From Thelonectria olida (lineage: Eukaryota > Ascomycota > Sordariomycetes > Hypocreales > Nectriaceae): a DNA stretch of 64,000 nucleotides. A program made the position numbers and the translations under genes. Location: contig JAGPYM010000029.1 of NCBI GenBank assembly GCA_020736575.1, positions 62,001 through 126,000 on the forward strand. Direction: 5' to 3'. Shown piece after piece: positions 1 through 9,555 of this stretch. The notes beneath the pieces are model-generated. The model did not search any database, had not been told where the DNA came from, and was given only the letters and a program-made list of their open reading frames with translations. Each line of letters starts with the position of its first letter. Positions within the stretch are counted from its first letter, which is position 1.

Positions 1-300
1 GATGTGCTTCAGATCATGGATGAAATAACCTAATGGACATCGTACCTAGTCTACATTGCTTCGCGCATTCGGGTTTACGTAGCTTCACTGACGGGAAAGA
101 AAATGAATCTGCGGACGTTGGCTCGGTTACAACTGCGAGGAAAATGCAATCGTTGTTGACGTAACTATCTTATAGGCCCCGTTGCTACTCACAGTGGCAT
201 ATTGCGTGCGATACTAGAGAAATACTTGGGTATGTTCGCTCTATGTTTGGCGACAATTTCAACCTCCGATCGGCGGCGTAAACCGATTTCAGCGGTGCTC

Positions 301-1476
301 TCAGTCCGCCGCGGGCTTGACAGCATACACCTGGAAGGAGCCTAGTAAGGGTTAGTTGACGATCTCTACCAGGCTAAGCGTCCAGTGTACTTACCTGCCC
401 ATTCGTTAAAGTCTGTGATCCCCAGTCGAGTCGCCAGTGTCTTGGCTTCACCGGCCATTGAACTCGCCTGGTTCTGGCAGGCACACTTCGACGAGTTAGT
501 TCCGCAGCATGACTCCTTTTCCTCCGGCTCGCAGCAACTCTCTTTCGCCTCCGCACTGCAGCAAGAAGGTGCGTCCTGTTCATCTTTAACGGCGTCTGCC
601 CCACAACAGGATGGCTTGCCCTCGACGGCGGTACAGTACACATTCAAATCATTCTTGCTGTCCACGATGAGAACATCTGGTAAAGACCAATTAGACTCCA
701 TCATATCTTAGTGGGACGATTCGGTTTACCGTTAAAGCCCGCATTCTTGAGAAATGTGTCATACTCGCTGACCTGGCTAGCTCCCGCAACGCACCCGACA
801 TATAGAGCAACGTTCTTCTTCATCTCCTCGGTAAACTCTTTGCGCGCGAGTATGTCGCTGATGGCAACTCGTCCGCCGGGCTTGAGTAGTCGGAACATCT
901 CATTAAACGCAAGCTGTTTGTCCTCTGGAGGGACAAGGTTGATGACGCAGTTGCTGATGATACAGTCAGCAGTGTTGTCGGGCAGCGCGATGGACGTGAT
1001 GGCGCTCTCGATGAACTGGACGTTTGAGGCGTTGGTGTGAGCTTTGTTGGCATTCGCCTTGTCGATCATATTCTATTACGCTGTATTAGACAGATGCTAG
1101 ACTCTATCCGGAGGCCAAGAACTTGCGCACCTTGTTCATGTCAACTCCGACGGCCTTGCCTTTAGGACCAACTCTCTTTGCAGCCGTAAACACATCGAAG
1201 CCAGCGCCAGACCCGAGATCAATGACGCTTTCGCCCTTTTGACTGTCAGCGAAACGACACGACGCAGGGCATGGACACACATACCTCTCTCAGCCTCGCA
1301 AGTGCAATTGGGTTGCCGCAGCTCAATCCCAGATTCGCACCCTCAGGAACGCCAGCGAGCTCTTCTTCGGTGTATCCAAAGGCTTTCGCGACTGTCTGCT
1401 CATACTGGCCGGTGCTGCTCTTGGCGATTGAGCCGTACCGTTTATTAACTTGGTCGTAGATATCCTTAGACTCCAT
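301..1476 (-). CDS. arsM: Arsenite S-adenosylmethionine methyltransferase (ArsM/As3MT)
   Basis: This enzyme transfers methyl groups from SAM to arsenite in the cytosol. Five exons are read: 1476-1285, 1235-1131, 1072-730, 676-395 and 341-301. The introns (1236-1284, 1073-1130, 677-729, 342-394) are 49-58 bp with GT-AG ends and keep frame, giving 320 residues. Motif I reads [16 protein letters not shown]. The three cysteines expected of the family are present in [15 protein letters not shown] and VGCVAG. The C-terminal part holds a run of CC pairs (PSCCG, PSCCS, ESCCE, ESCCG). The ATG at 1476 was chosen because the longer reading upstream has no ATG. The last exon was placed by its GTAAGT donor and gives the normal ending [13 protein letters not shown]. 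The gene diverges from the bZIP gene and sits with arsH, the arsenate reductase and acr3. Confidence 0.93.
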
Positions 1477-1991
1477 TGAGAATGTCAAATGTTGTTAGTG
1501 TAAGATAAAAAGACTGATAAATAAATGCGTTGTGGTGGGCTGATGGACCTGTCACGTTCGCGAATGCACACGTACATATATAGTCCTTGCAAGCGCGTCG
1601 ATATGTCATCATTTAAAACATCCAATTGGTATCCTGGACAATCAAAATAGAATCGGGATAATCATCTGACGGGGAGACTGACTGGAGGCTCGCCGGAGGA
1701 GGGGATTTGACTTGCCCTGCCAACCAGCCTCGTGGATTGGAGACATCTCCGTCTACCTTTTCGGCATTGGCAACACTTGCCGCATACAATGGTCTGATGC
1801 AATTACGTATTCCGGTCAGAATCTTCAGCAGTGGCGTCCAATTATAGGGCGTTGTGGCTATTGGCAGGGAAGGACCGGGGTAAATGCTGACCGAAACCCG
1901 AAATCGATCTGTCACCATTTTAGACCAGAGATAAATGGAACAGGCTGGAGCTTGGATCTCATCGGTGACATATCGATGATAACGACTCGCC
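1477..1991. promoter_or_regulatory. Divergent promoter region of arsM and the bZIP gene
   Basis: This is a 515-bp intergenic region between two outward-facing genes. I see no gene in it. The bipartite TGTCATG-N9-TGATTGG element of the arr2/acr3 promoter is not present here as an exact copy. TGTCATC at about 1604 is only a partial match to its left half. Confidence 0.5.
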
Positions 1992-2951
1992 ATGGCTCCG
2001 GAATCACCTTCGCCGCCACGACGCAGGGCCAAACGGGTTTCAGCCCAGCACACGCTGGAGCGGGTCCGCAACAATCAGCGTCGGCATCGTGCTCGTCGGA
2101 AAGACCATATCGCAACGCTGGAGCAAAAACTTGGCGAAGCAGAACAGACTATTTCGACCCTCAGAGGTCAGGTGGAAACTCTTCAAGCGGCGTTGGCACG
2201 ATGCCGCCGCCAGCCGCATGATCAAAATGAGGCAGATTGTCGTGCGCTGCAGCCGCAACAACCTCAAAGCCAGGATGGCACATCGCCGCCACTTCTTACC
2301 GACACTCATGGCGAAGCGGTTCAGGCATTCGGTGCGCTCTTTGACACAGAAGATCTCGGAGCTTGGGAACTGCCCGCCACGGCTTCCACCGAGCCCCTGG
2401 TTTCTGATGACCAACCTGGATCGGAAGTCAACGCCCTCATCTCTCCACCTACTGAAAGTCCTCAGGCGCTTATCCCCATGGCTCAGTCATCTGAATTCAT
2501 ATCTGAGCCTCCGCTGGTTGCTGAATCTGCCTCAAGCCCGGCCTTTGCAGAGGCTGGAAGTTTGCTACCCGCAACAGTCACGCAAGACCATATATTGACC
2601 CCAACGACAGCTTGCTGCTCCAATGATCCCTCATCGGATTCACAACCGACCGTCAACGCAACAAATCGAATGGCCCTCGTTCCGAGTCAGGAGACCCCTC
2701 TCCTACTGCCTGGATACGTGTTCCAGTCAGCGATGGAAGCCTACTATCAAGCAAACCCTTACGGCGAGCCCACAATGCTTTGCTCCGAGGCATATATTCT
2801 CATCGCACAGCAGAACTTCAAAGGTATGAACCAGGGAGACGTGGCCACCTGGCTATGGAACGGCTTTCGCAGGTCACTTCAACCGGGTGAGGGGTGCCGC
2901 GTTAATACGGATATGCTATTCAGTCTTTTGGCATTCATTAGCGACACCTGA
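1992..2951 (+). CDS. bZIP transcription factor, probable regulator of the arsenic cluster
   Basis: This single-exon gene encodes 319 residues and starts at ATG 1992. A basic region at about residues 23-39 reads RVRNNQRRHRARRKDHI. It is followed by heptad-spaced hydrophobic residues (L47, I54, V61, L68), so the protein has a short leucine zipper. The middle is low-complexity and rich in Pro, Ser and Gln, as expected of an activation region. The C-terminal block (AYILIAQQNFKG through CRVNTDMLFSLLAFIS) resembles the conserved tail of other fungal bZIP proteins with this basic region. Position inside the arsenic cluster suggests the role that Yap8/Arr1 plays in yeast. That role is inferred, not shown by the sequence, and the basic region is not that of Yap8. 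Confidence 0.85.
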   Translation: MAPESPSPPRRRAKRVSAQHTLERVRNNQRRHRARRKDHIATLEQKLGEAEQTISTLRGQVETLQAALARCRRQPHDQNEADCRALQPQQPQSQDGTSPPLLTDTHGEAVQAFGALFDTEDLGAWELPATASTEPLVSDDQPGSEVNALISPPTESPQALIPMAQSSEFISEPPLVAESASSPAFAEAGSLLPATVTQDHILTPTTACCSNDPSSDSQPTVNATNRMALVPSQETPLLLPGYVFQSAMEAYYQANPYGEPTMLCSEAYILIAQQNFKGMNQGDVATWLWNGFRRSLQPGEGCRVNTDMLFSLLAFISDT

Positions 2952-3059
2952 TCCGAAGTCCTGACAAGTGTGATGCCTCAACATTGACGTGTTGGGGAGA
3001 CGCCATATTGCACTATTTTCTGCGGGCACCGCGGACTTGCTCAACAAGGCATAATTTGT

Positions 3060-3533
3060 ACTATTTAGTAGCTGAGATCTAAATCCACCATCTACCAGAC
3101 GCATTTAAGCCATATTCTTTACATCCGCTGCGGCCACTTTGTCCTTCAGGTCACCCCCGTTAATTCTCATTGAATAGGGGCCAAGTCCGGAGGAATACTG
3201 CCCACATGCAGTGTGTGGCTGACCAGTCCGGGTTGGGGCAAAGGAAGAGGAGTAAGCTGATGCTTTCCTTGGTAATTTTCCCTTCAGTAGAGGATGTGAG
3301 TGGATGCTACCTGAGAATGTCGCAAGACAGACCGGGATATGTATTCTTTGCCCATGTACCTCCTACACTGTCATTTCTTTCGTACAATTCAACACTGATA
3401 CCCGGCGAGTTCTCTCGCAATTTCACCAAAGCGAAAAGGCCAATAATAGAGCGTGTGAAAGAGTAACGTATTATTTGCCTGATAGCCCAGCACCAATGAT
3501 TATCACGTCGGTCTGCCCTGGCTTAGCCATGAT
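3060..3533 (-). pseudogene. Relic of a flavin-binding (Baeyer-Villiger type) monooxygenase
   Basis: The minus strand from about 3530 encodes MAKPGQTDVIIIGAGLSG, a Rossmann FAD-binding N-terminus. After a stop and frame change comes KLRENSPGISVELYERNDS, then VGGTWAKNTYPGLSCDIL, the usual block of Baeyer-Villiger and FMO-type monooxygenases. Further on, in other frames, are CPNPDWSA and KEYGLNA, which fit the next conserved parts. No single intron scheme rejoins these pieces, and the rest of the protein (the NADPH-binding half) is absent. I read it as a truncated, frameshifted remnant. It lies between the bZIP gene and arsH and was probably never needed for arsenic resistance. Confidence 0.7.
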
Positions 3534-3539
3534 GGAGCC

Positions 3540-4501
3540 TGAAGAATGCATGGTATACTGAACACCTTTTTGATGGAGACCCTTCCTCTTAAATACACTC
3601 CGGGCTTTTGCTGGTGGTAAAAGTCATCTTACGCCAAGATATTGAAGAGCGGTGAGCTTACCAGTTTAGGAAAGTTTGGTATGACCAACAGTTGCTAGCG
3701 AGCTACGTAGCTTGAGATGCTAGCAGGAATTCCCTCGCTGACGACGTTGCCTAATAATTGTAATTCAAGCTGACTATATCAAGGTGGCGTTTCACAGAAG
3801 AAAATATCATTAGATGCTTATGCCTTTCCAGAGGCTTGGCGATGCTAGGCCGGAGATCGCATGTTTTCAATGAGGCATCAAAGAAATGAACATAATCAAT
3901 TACGAACCTGAATCACTCCTTCGGGAGGAGACCCTGGGGATGGAAATGATAGTGTGATCATGGTGGGTTACGGTTGAGAGTGGTTAATTTAACGTTTGTG
4001 CGAGGGAGAACAGATCACGTTCATCAGCATACCTCGGGTCCATGTCACGATGTCGTCTGAGATACGAGTATTTTCGTGTAAGTTTTGTTTAACTTGCAAA
4101 CGAGAAACGCGCCGATGTGCATGATAAGCGAGTAGATCACCAACCTCATAGAAGCACGCCCCAAGCTTGCAATTGGCATTTTCAACCACACAATATTGTT
4201 CACCAAATGAAGGGCCCCAATTGATCCTATCTTCAGGAATTCGATCTGAACACGTTTTATCAGGACTAGACGTAAAGCTGCGGAAGGTGCGGTATAGCAG
4301 GACAAAACACTCACTCATGTTAAACAGATCAGGAAACCATTAAGGAAAGTGATTCTAATTGCGATTTAACGGCTTTTCATATTGTGGTGGCTCTATAAAC
4401 ATTGTCCGTCTATGTGCACTTCAGTGATCTATTCGCTTGTCGAAGCCACTCGTCCATCGTGCCCATTCGCGTCTTTGCATAATATATCTTGCGTTGAGAG
4501 T
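3540..4501. other. Intergenic region without a recognised gene
   Basis: This stretch lies between the monooxygenase relic and the arsH stop. Two overlapping open frames on the minus strand (3989-4318 and 4045-4314) have no recognisable domain and no conserved feature. I do not call them genes. Confidence 0.4.
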
Positions 4502-5701
4502 TCAGTTCGTCTTCTCAGTGTCTCGCTTAGCCTCTAGCTTGGCTCTCCGTTCCTCACGTTCACTAAAGCGATCGCCGAATAGGTCGAAATGCGGCCGCAT
4601 GACAATAGTGTACTTGACAAGCTCCTCCATGCAGTCCACAACGCGGTCACGGTTGGAGCTGGGCAGCATGCGACTGCCTTCATCTTCTGCAGTGAATTGT
4701 GTGAAGGCCTTCGGGATGGAGCTTTGGTTGGGAATGGTAAACATTCGCATCCATCGGCCCAAGATCCGTAGAGAGTTGACAGCATTGAAGGATTGCGATC
4801 CGCCGCTTACCTGGGCAACTGCTAGGGTTCGCCCTTGTGTTGGGCGAACAGCGCCTGCTGATAGCGGTATCCAGTCAATTTGCTGCTTGAAGATGCCCGT
4901 CTAAGAGCCCACATTAGTACTGTGGTGTTGCGATCGTCGGCAAATAGCATCATACCAAATTCCCATGCTGCTCTGGACTGACCCAGACATGGCCGTCACT
5001 CCATCTGCTAAGCTCCCTCAGTTCCTGTACCTTGTCGTGCGTGTGTTGTACGTCATCTTTCTGCGGAAGGCCGGTAGGATCATAGACGCGAACATCGCAG
5101 CCGAGACGGAAGAGGATCCTAGAGCACTCGTAGGCAAGTAGGCGGGAATAGGATCTATTGAAGCACGTCAGTACAAAGTTCAGACGTCCTGTCTCAAGTC
5201 ACTCGCGGCGGCTTCCAAATCACAGCCGCGAAAAGAAAAACAGAGAAAGACGAAGAAGAAGAAGAAAAAAAAAAAAGTCAACAAATCATTGTGAACTAAC
5301 CGGCTCCTCATACTGCCATACAAGACGAGAATGCGTAATCTGTCCTGGCCTCGATTGATGATCTTGGACTCGACCAGCTTCAGCGTTGTACTTAATTCCA
5401 ACTCCGCGACCCAGTCGACAGCTTCGTGTGTCTCGTCTAACAGAAATGGCCGGTAGCGCTTACGCACGTCAAGATCGTCGTTCTCTGTGGACATAGCGAA
5501 AGACTTGCGAGTATATCCAGGTTCCGGTACAAGCTCTACACGTGGTCGTGAGGCAAAAGAATTGTTAAGATCGCCGTGACCATTCATCGTGTCGGAGGCG
5601 TGGAAATACCGGGACGGTAATCGCAGTAGATGAAAAAGGGAATTTTGAGATGCCAGGGCCGATAAAGAGCAGAAGACTCGGTTAGCTGGCTTTACTAACA
5701 T
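4502..5701 (-). CDS. arsH: ArsH, NADPH-dependent FMN reductase / organoarsenical oxidase
   Basis: ArsH is a flavodoxin-like NADPH:FMN oxidoreductase that oxidises trivalent methylated or aromatic arsenicals. Three exons are read: 5701-5301, 5154-4956 and 4900-4502. The introns are 5155-5300 (146 bp, with a long pyrimidine run) and 4901-4955. Family blocks are clear: [54 protein letters not shown] (here [13 protein letters not shown]), [20 protein letters not shown] and [19 protein letters not shown]. The usual ArsH N-terminus corresponds to the ATG at 5587 ([10 protein letters not shown]). The open frame continues to an ATG at 5701 and adds 38 residues rich in Arg, Leu and Ser, which look like a mitochondrial presequence. 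Either start is possible. The gene lies between the monooxygenase relic and the arsenate reductase, on the same strand as the latter. Confidence 0.92.
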
Positions 5702-6008
5702 GTCTGCATGCCTGGCGAGACATTGGCTTCGGCAAGAAAGCGACGTGGTGTCCCGCCCTCCTTTATATTCAGCATCTGAACGGAAAGCCCCGATACCTTG
5801 CTCCCGCTCGGTGCAGTTAGTGGCTACAAGGATTATTTAGTCCCTATCAGCTATCCACATCTGGCGGACCCCTGTGCGACATCGCGCCTGGCCCCTTTCC
5901 TCCCTGGGCTCTCACGAAAGCCATACCACAGCTGTCACAGACACCACTCCGAGGTAACTAGCAGAATCACAGATTAAATGAATCAACAACATGGCATTTA
6001 GTAGTAGG
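5702..6008. other. Spacer between arsenate reductase and arsH
   Basis: This 307-bp spacer separates two genes on the minus strand. It must hold the terminator of the reductase and the promoter of arsH. I see no distinct motif or gene. Confidence 0.4.
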
Positions 6009-6646
6009 TCATTTAATAGACCAGACGGCGGGTTCGTATTCGTCCATCCACTCCACAAATTCGCCGCCCGCAGTTGCCCAGCCCTTCATTCCTTCCAGCA
6101 AAACCACGCTTTTCATCTCGCTGTCACCGCGATCGGCGATGTAGTCACTGAACCAACCAGCAGCGCGCGTACCGCGGCCACGTGACGAAGCTGTGAAACG
6201 CGATCAGAACCCTCTCTTTACTAGCTTGAAGTGAAGGCAGCCAAAGACAAGCCGGGCTTCCAAAGGCGGACAGGAGGCAGCCCCTACTTACAACAATACC
6301 AAATTATTGTGCGCAAACCCGCGGCCTTGAACACACTGTAAAGCTTTGGGACTGTGGGATACAAGCTTTGGGCAGGCAGATTGAGGGAGCCACGAATCGT
6401 GCCGCCCTGAGAATTGTACAAGTCAGCGGCATGTGACCGTACGCGATACCAAAGGGTAGGCAGGGTCAGGCTCACCTCATGGTCATTGCGTCGCAAATCA
6501 ATGAGAACAAAGTCCTGTTTGGCAATGCTGCTAGCTTCCTTCATCAACTTGAGGACTTCTTCGCGCGTCAGGCTTCCCGGTTGATGTTCTGGAGCCGGAT
6601 ATGCCGCATGCCATGGTGCTGTACTGGCCTGCTGTTGTGAAGCCAT
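6009..6646 (-). CDS. arr2: Arsenate reductase, Acr2/Arr2 type (Cdc25/rhodanese fold)
   Basis: The enzyme reduces arsenate to arsenite with glutathione/glutaredoxin, supplying the substrate of Acr3 and ArsM. Three exons are read: 6646-6476, 6406-6292 and 6190-6009. The introns are 6407-6475 (GTGAGC donor) and 6191-6291 (GTAAGT donor). The product has 155 residues. The phosphatase-like loop reads WYCSSSRGRGTRAAGW, so C95-X5-R101 is intact. The residue before the cysteine is Tyr rather than the His of the common HCX5R form. The second intron begins one base after the catalytic Cys codon. Other rhodanese features are FVLIDLRRNDHE and GTIRGSLNLPAQSL. The start at MASQQQ (6646) is preferred over an upstream in-frame extension to 6736. 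Its promoter is shared with acr3. Confidence 0.9.
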
Positions 6647-6893
6647 TGTTGTGCTAGTCGATGCCGAGTCACCTTTCAAGTATAACGAACGAGCTCTGCC
6701 AGTACTGAGTTTTTGGAACCTTGGCAGGTATCGCAAATGTCTATGGCTCAGACTTTCGTTTGTAGGAAACTGTCAGCTTTTCAATGCTGGCCAGGGTCGC
6801 CCAGGCCATCGCGGAATAGTCTCGCTACCACTTTTCTTTAGTCCAGTGTCTGAGATCCGGTCACGGAGTGGGGTTCAGCTTTCCTGGGGAGCT

Positions 6894-6916
6894 TGTCATG
6901 CCCCGCTGATGATTGG
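6894..6916 (+). repeat. Bipartite element copy 1 (TGTCATG-N9-TGATTGG)
   Basis: Left half TGTCATG at 6894-6900 and right half TGATTGG at 6910-6916. The nine-base spacer is CCCCGCTGA. Its first bases CCCC match copy 2. Confidence 0.85.
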
Positions 6917-7028
6917 ATACTACCCTCAGTCGGTAACACTCACGTCCTAGCTCCATCGTGCTGTTGGCATACTAGTACATGATACGTCGGCTGTACGCAC
7001 ACAGACATTTGATTGTGCTGGCGGTACC

Positions 7029-7051
7029 TGTCATGCCCCAGACATGATTGG
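7029..7051 (+). repeat. Bipartite element copy 2 (TGTCATG-N9-TGATTGG)
   Basis: Left half at 7029-7035 and right half at 7045-7051 with the spacer CCCCAGACA. It starts 135 bp after copy 1. Confidence 0.85.
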
Positions 7052-7148
7052 GTTAAAACCACAGTAGTGGTGACGAAAGGCCTTTGCCTGCCCGGTTTTA
7101 CCCTTAGTCAATTCCCTCGAGTGAGAGTCTAAGACATTGGGAGGAATC

Positions 7149-7171
7149 TGTCATGTCCTACTTGTGATTGG
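7149..7171 (+). repeat. Bipartite element copy 3 (TGTCATG-N9-TGATTGG)
   Basis: Left half at 7149-7155 and right half at 7165-7171 with the spacer TCCTACTTG. It starts 120 bp after copy 2 and ends 206 bp before the acr3 ATG. Confidence 0.85.
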
Positions 7172-7377
7172 CATACCACTACGTGACGACGAAATCCCAC
7201 CTTCTCAGGCTTGGCGGAGGCTGTAAGACAGGGGCTAACATGTGGCTCTTAAATCACCAGCTCTCCTTTCAATGAGAGCAAGACAGGCAGAGCACGACAG
7301 GCAGACCACATTCTACCTACGACCATTGTCCGGCAACAGGTACCAGCAACTTAACAACATCGAATCTCCTCGAGATC

Positions 7378-8716
7378 ATGTCAGCGGAACCAAAGAATGA
7401 GCATGCCCTGTCCCCGGAGGAAGAGCCTACCGCCGGGAGGCCCAACCCCGACTTGGAGAGCCAGACCAAGGATGAAGCAGAGTCAGTATCCGCATTCAAG
7501 GCCCTCGGATGGCTTGATCGATTTCTCGCTTTATGGATCCTCCTTGCTATGGCAATCGGGATTATCCTAGGCAATTTTGTGCCCTCAATGGGGCTGGCGT
7601 TACAGAAAGGCAAATTTGTTGGCGTGTCAGTGCCAATTGGTGAGTAACCGCGTGCGTTTTCCGTGCTCGGTGGTTCGAATGCTAACAAATTACCTGTAGC
7701 GATTGGCCTCCTCGTTATGATGTACCCGATTCTATGCAAAGTTCGATACGAGTCACTGCACAAGCTTCTGGCGCACCGCGATATGTGGAAGCAGATTGGG
7801 TTCAGCATCGTAATCAACTGGGTGGTAGCTCCTTTCCTCATGGTAAGTCCGCCTTCTAACCCCTTTTGATGTACATCTTGGGCTCATTCTGACTAACACT
7901 CAACCAGCTCGGTCTCGCTTGGGCCTTTCTCCCTGACAAGAGCGAATTGCGTATTGGTCTAATCTTGGTTGGTCTTGGGAGATGTATTGCCATGGTATGT
8001 ATATGGTCTGTGTACTCTTTGAAAACATAAGAACGTAGGAACTGATATTAAGTGTTTAGGTTCTTATTTGGAATGGCTTGGCCGGCGGCGATGCTGAATA
8101 CTGCGCTGTGCTCGTTGCGATTAACTCGATCCTCCAGATGGTCATTACCGCGCCTCTCGCCGTGTTCTTAATTCGAGTCATCAGTCAGGAGACTGGCATC
8201 AACGATGTTTCATACGAGGTGGTTGCTACGAGCGTCGCGGTTTTCCTTGGAATTCCACTTGCTGCCGCTATCGTTACCCGCTTTACGCTGCGCATGACGG
8301 CTGGACCTGACTGGTATGAACGCGTCTTCCTCCAGTTTGCGGCACCTTGGTCTCTGATAGGTCTACTATATACCATTCTTGTCCTTTTTGCATCGCAAGG
8401 ACGTCAGGTGGTACACCAAATCGTCTCGGTCGTCCGCGTCGCTGCCCCGCTCGTGGTTTACTTTATTTCTATCTTTTTCGTTACACTTCTTATTGCTCAT
8501 CGGATGGGCTTCAGTTATCCCCTCACTGTAACGCAAAGCTTTACCGCTTCGAGTAATAACTTCGAGTTGGCTATTGCTATTGCGGTTGTTATCTTTGGCC
8601 CAGATAGCGACCAGGCACTCGCATCAACTGTTGGACCACTTATTGAAGTGCCAGTTCTACTCGGTCTGGTATATCTCATGCGATGGGCACGGAAAAGATG
8701 GGTGTGGAATGCATAA
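7378..8716 (+). CDS. acr3: Acr3-family arsenite efflux transporter
   Basis: Acr3 exports arsenite across the plasma membrane (or into the vacuole). Four exons are read: 7378-7639, 7700-7842, 7908-7994 and 8060-8716. The introns are short GT-AG (about 60-65 bp) and the product has 382 residues. A charged cytosolic N-terminus of about 45 residues precedes ten hydrophobic helices of the bile-acid/arsenite carrier fold. Family blocks visible are [35 protein letters not shown] and [20 protein letters not shown]. The last contains the cysteine known to be essential in fungal and bacterial Acr3. The gene is co-oriented with the bZIP gene and divergent from the arsenate reductase. It shares the repeat-bearing promoter. 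Confidence 0.95.
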
Positions 8717-9523
8717 ATGGTCATTCATACCTGGTAGCCTAAATACGGTGGATTCGTATCTAATAGATTGGATTGTATAAAAATGGCGGGGCGCGCTGTG
8801 TTTAGATTTGAGATAGACCAATCAGAAGAAAATGATTAACTCTTTACTCCCAACTCGAGAACAGAACTGAGATTTTATGCGTGGCTCTACGAAGCTATCG
8901 CACACCAGTGTGGCACGGGTATCGCGGATCGGACCGCGAACCTAGCGGATTCCGTCGAGGCGGAGGGTACGTCCGCAGTACACATAGGGAATCAGTACAG
9001 CGGGCGGGCATTTTCAATTAAGGCCATCTCTGACCTTGATTCGTCCCTCGTCAATGATAGAGCTAGAACTTTCCTGCAATAGTCAGGGCCAGGGCATAAA
9101 AGGACGACTAGTACTATACAATATATATCCTATATCAGCACTCAAGTAGACATCTCCACTGCTGTTAGCTGACTGCCTTAAAGGATAGTATTAACATGAT
9201 ACACACAGGGTAGAGTAAGCCCATAGGAATGCAATTCGCACGGGGCGCATTTGGTATCGCAAACACAGCCTCTGTGGCTTGGCCCCTTACATATGGGTAC
9301 CTTAGGCCATGGTCCACGAGGTAGGAGAGCGGGTTACTCCAATTTAAATGTCATGGCTCGTTTCATTAATGACTCTCAGCATTAAGACTTCAGGCAAAGA
9401 GGTCTCTCGAGGAGGGCTCAATGGCTCCTTCGATCGTTGAGCTGCTAGCCACGTCGTCGTCGTCGTCGCGGGCAGCATGGATCTCCTGGCGGCGCTCCTG
9501 GTTCTCTTTGTTTAAGTGGCGGA

Positions 9524-9555
9524 ACTGATTCTTTATCGTACTGATTCTTTATCGT
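9524..9555. repeat. Tandem duplication of a 16-bp unit
   Basis: The unit ACTGATTCTTTATCGT is repeated twice head to tail and followed by ACTGA, the start of a third unit. It probably arose by replication slippage. Confidence 0.8.

Larger units (their letters stand above)
6647..7377. promoter_or_regulatory. Bidirectional arr2-acr3 promoter with three bipartite repeats
   Basis: This 731-bp region separates the divergent arsenate reductase and arsenite efflux genes. It holds three copies, all in the same orientation, of a 23-bp element made of TGTCATG, nine bases and TGATTGG. No gene is seen inside it. In yeast the equivalent ACR2-ACR3 promoter is bound by the bZIP factor Yap8/Arr1 at a site that contains TGATT. 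Confidence 0.75.

Noticed and set aside
1613..2598. Several open frames of 120-170 codons around the bZIP gene on both strands
   Set aside because: They overlap the bZIP coding region in other frames or its promoter, and none has domain features.
5262..5290. Homopolymer-rich A/T run within arsH that could suggest a sequencing frameshift
   Set aside because: It lies inside the 146-bp first intron and acts as a pyrimidine run on the coding strand.
9450..9470. Short TCG trinucleotide run as a functional repeat
   Set aside because: Only about five units, with no coding frame or conserved context.
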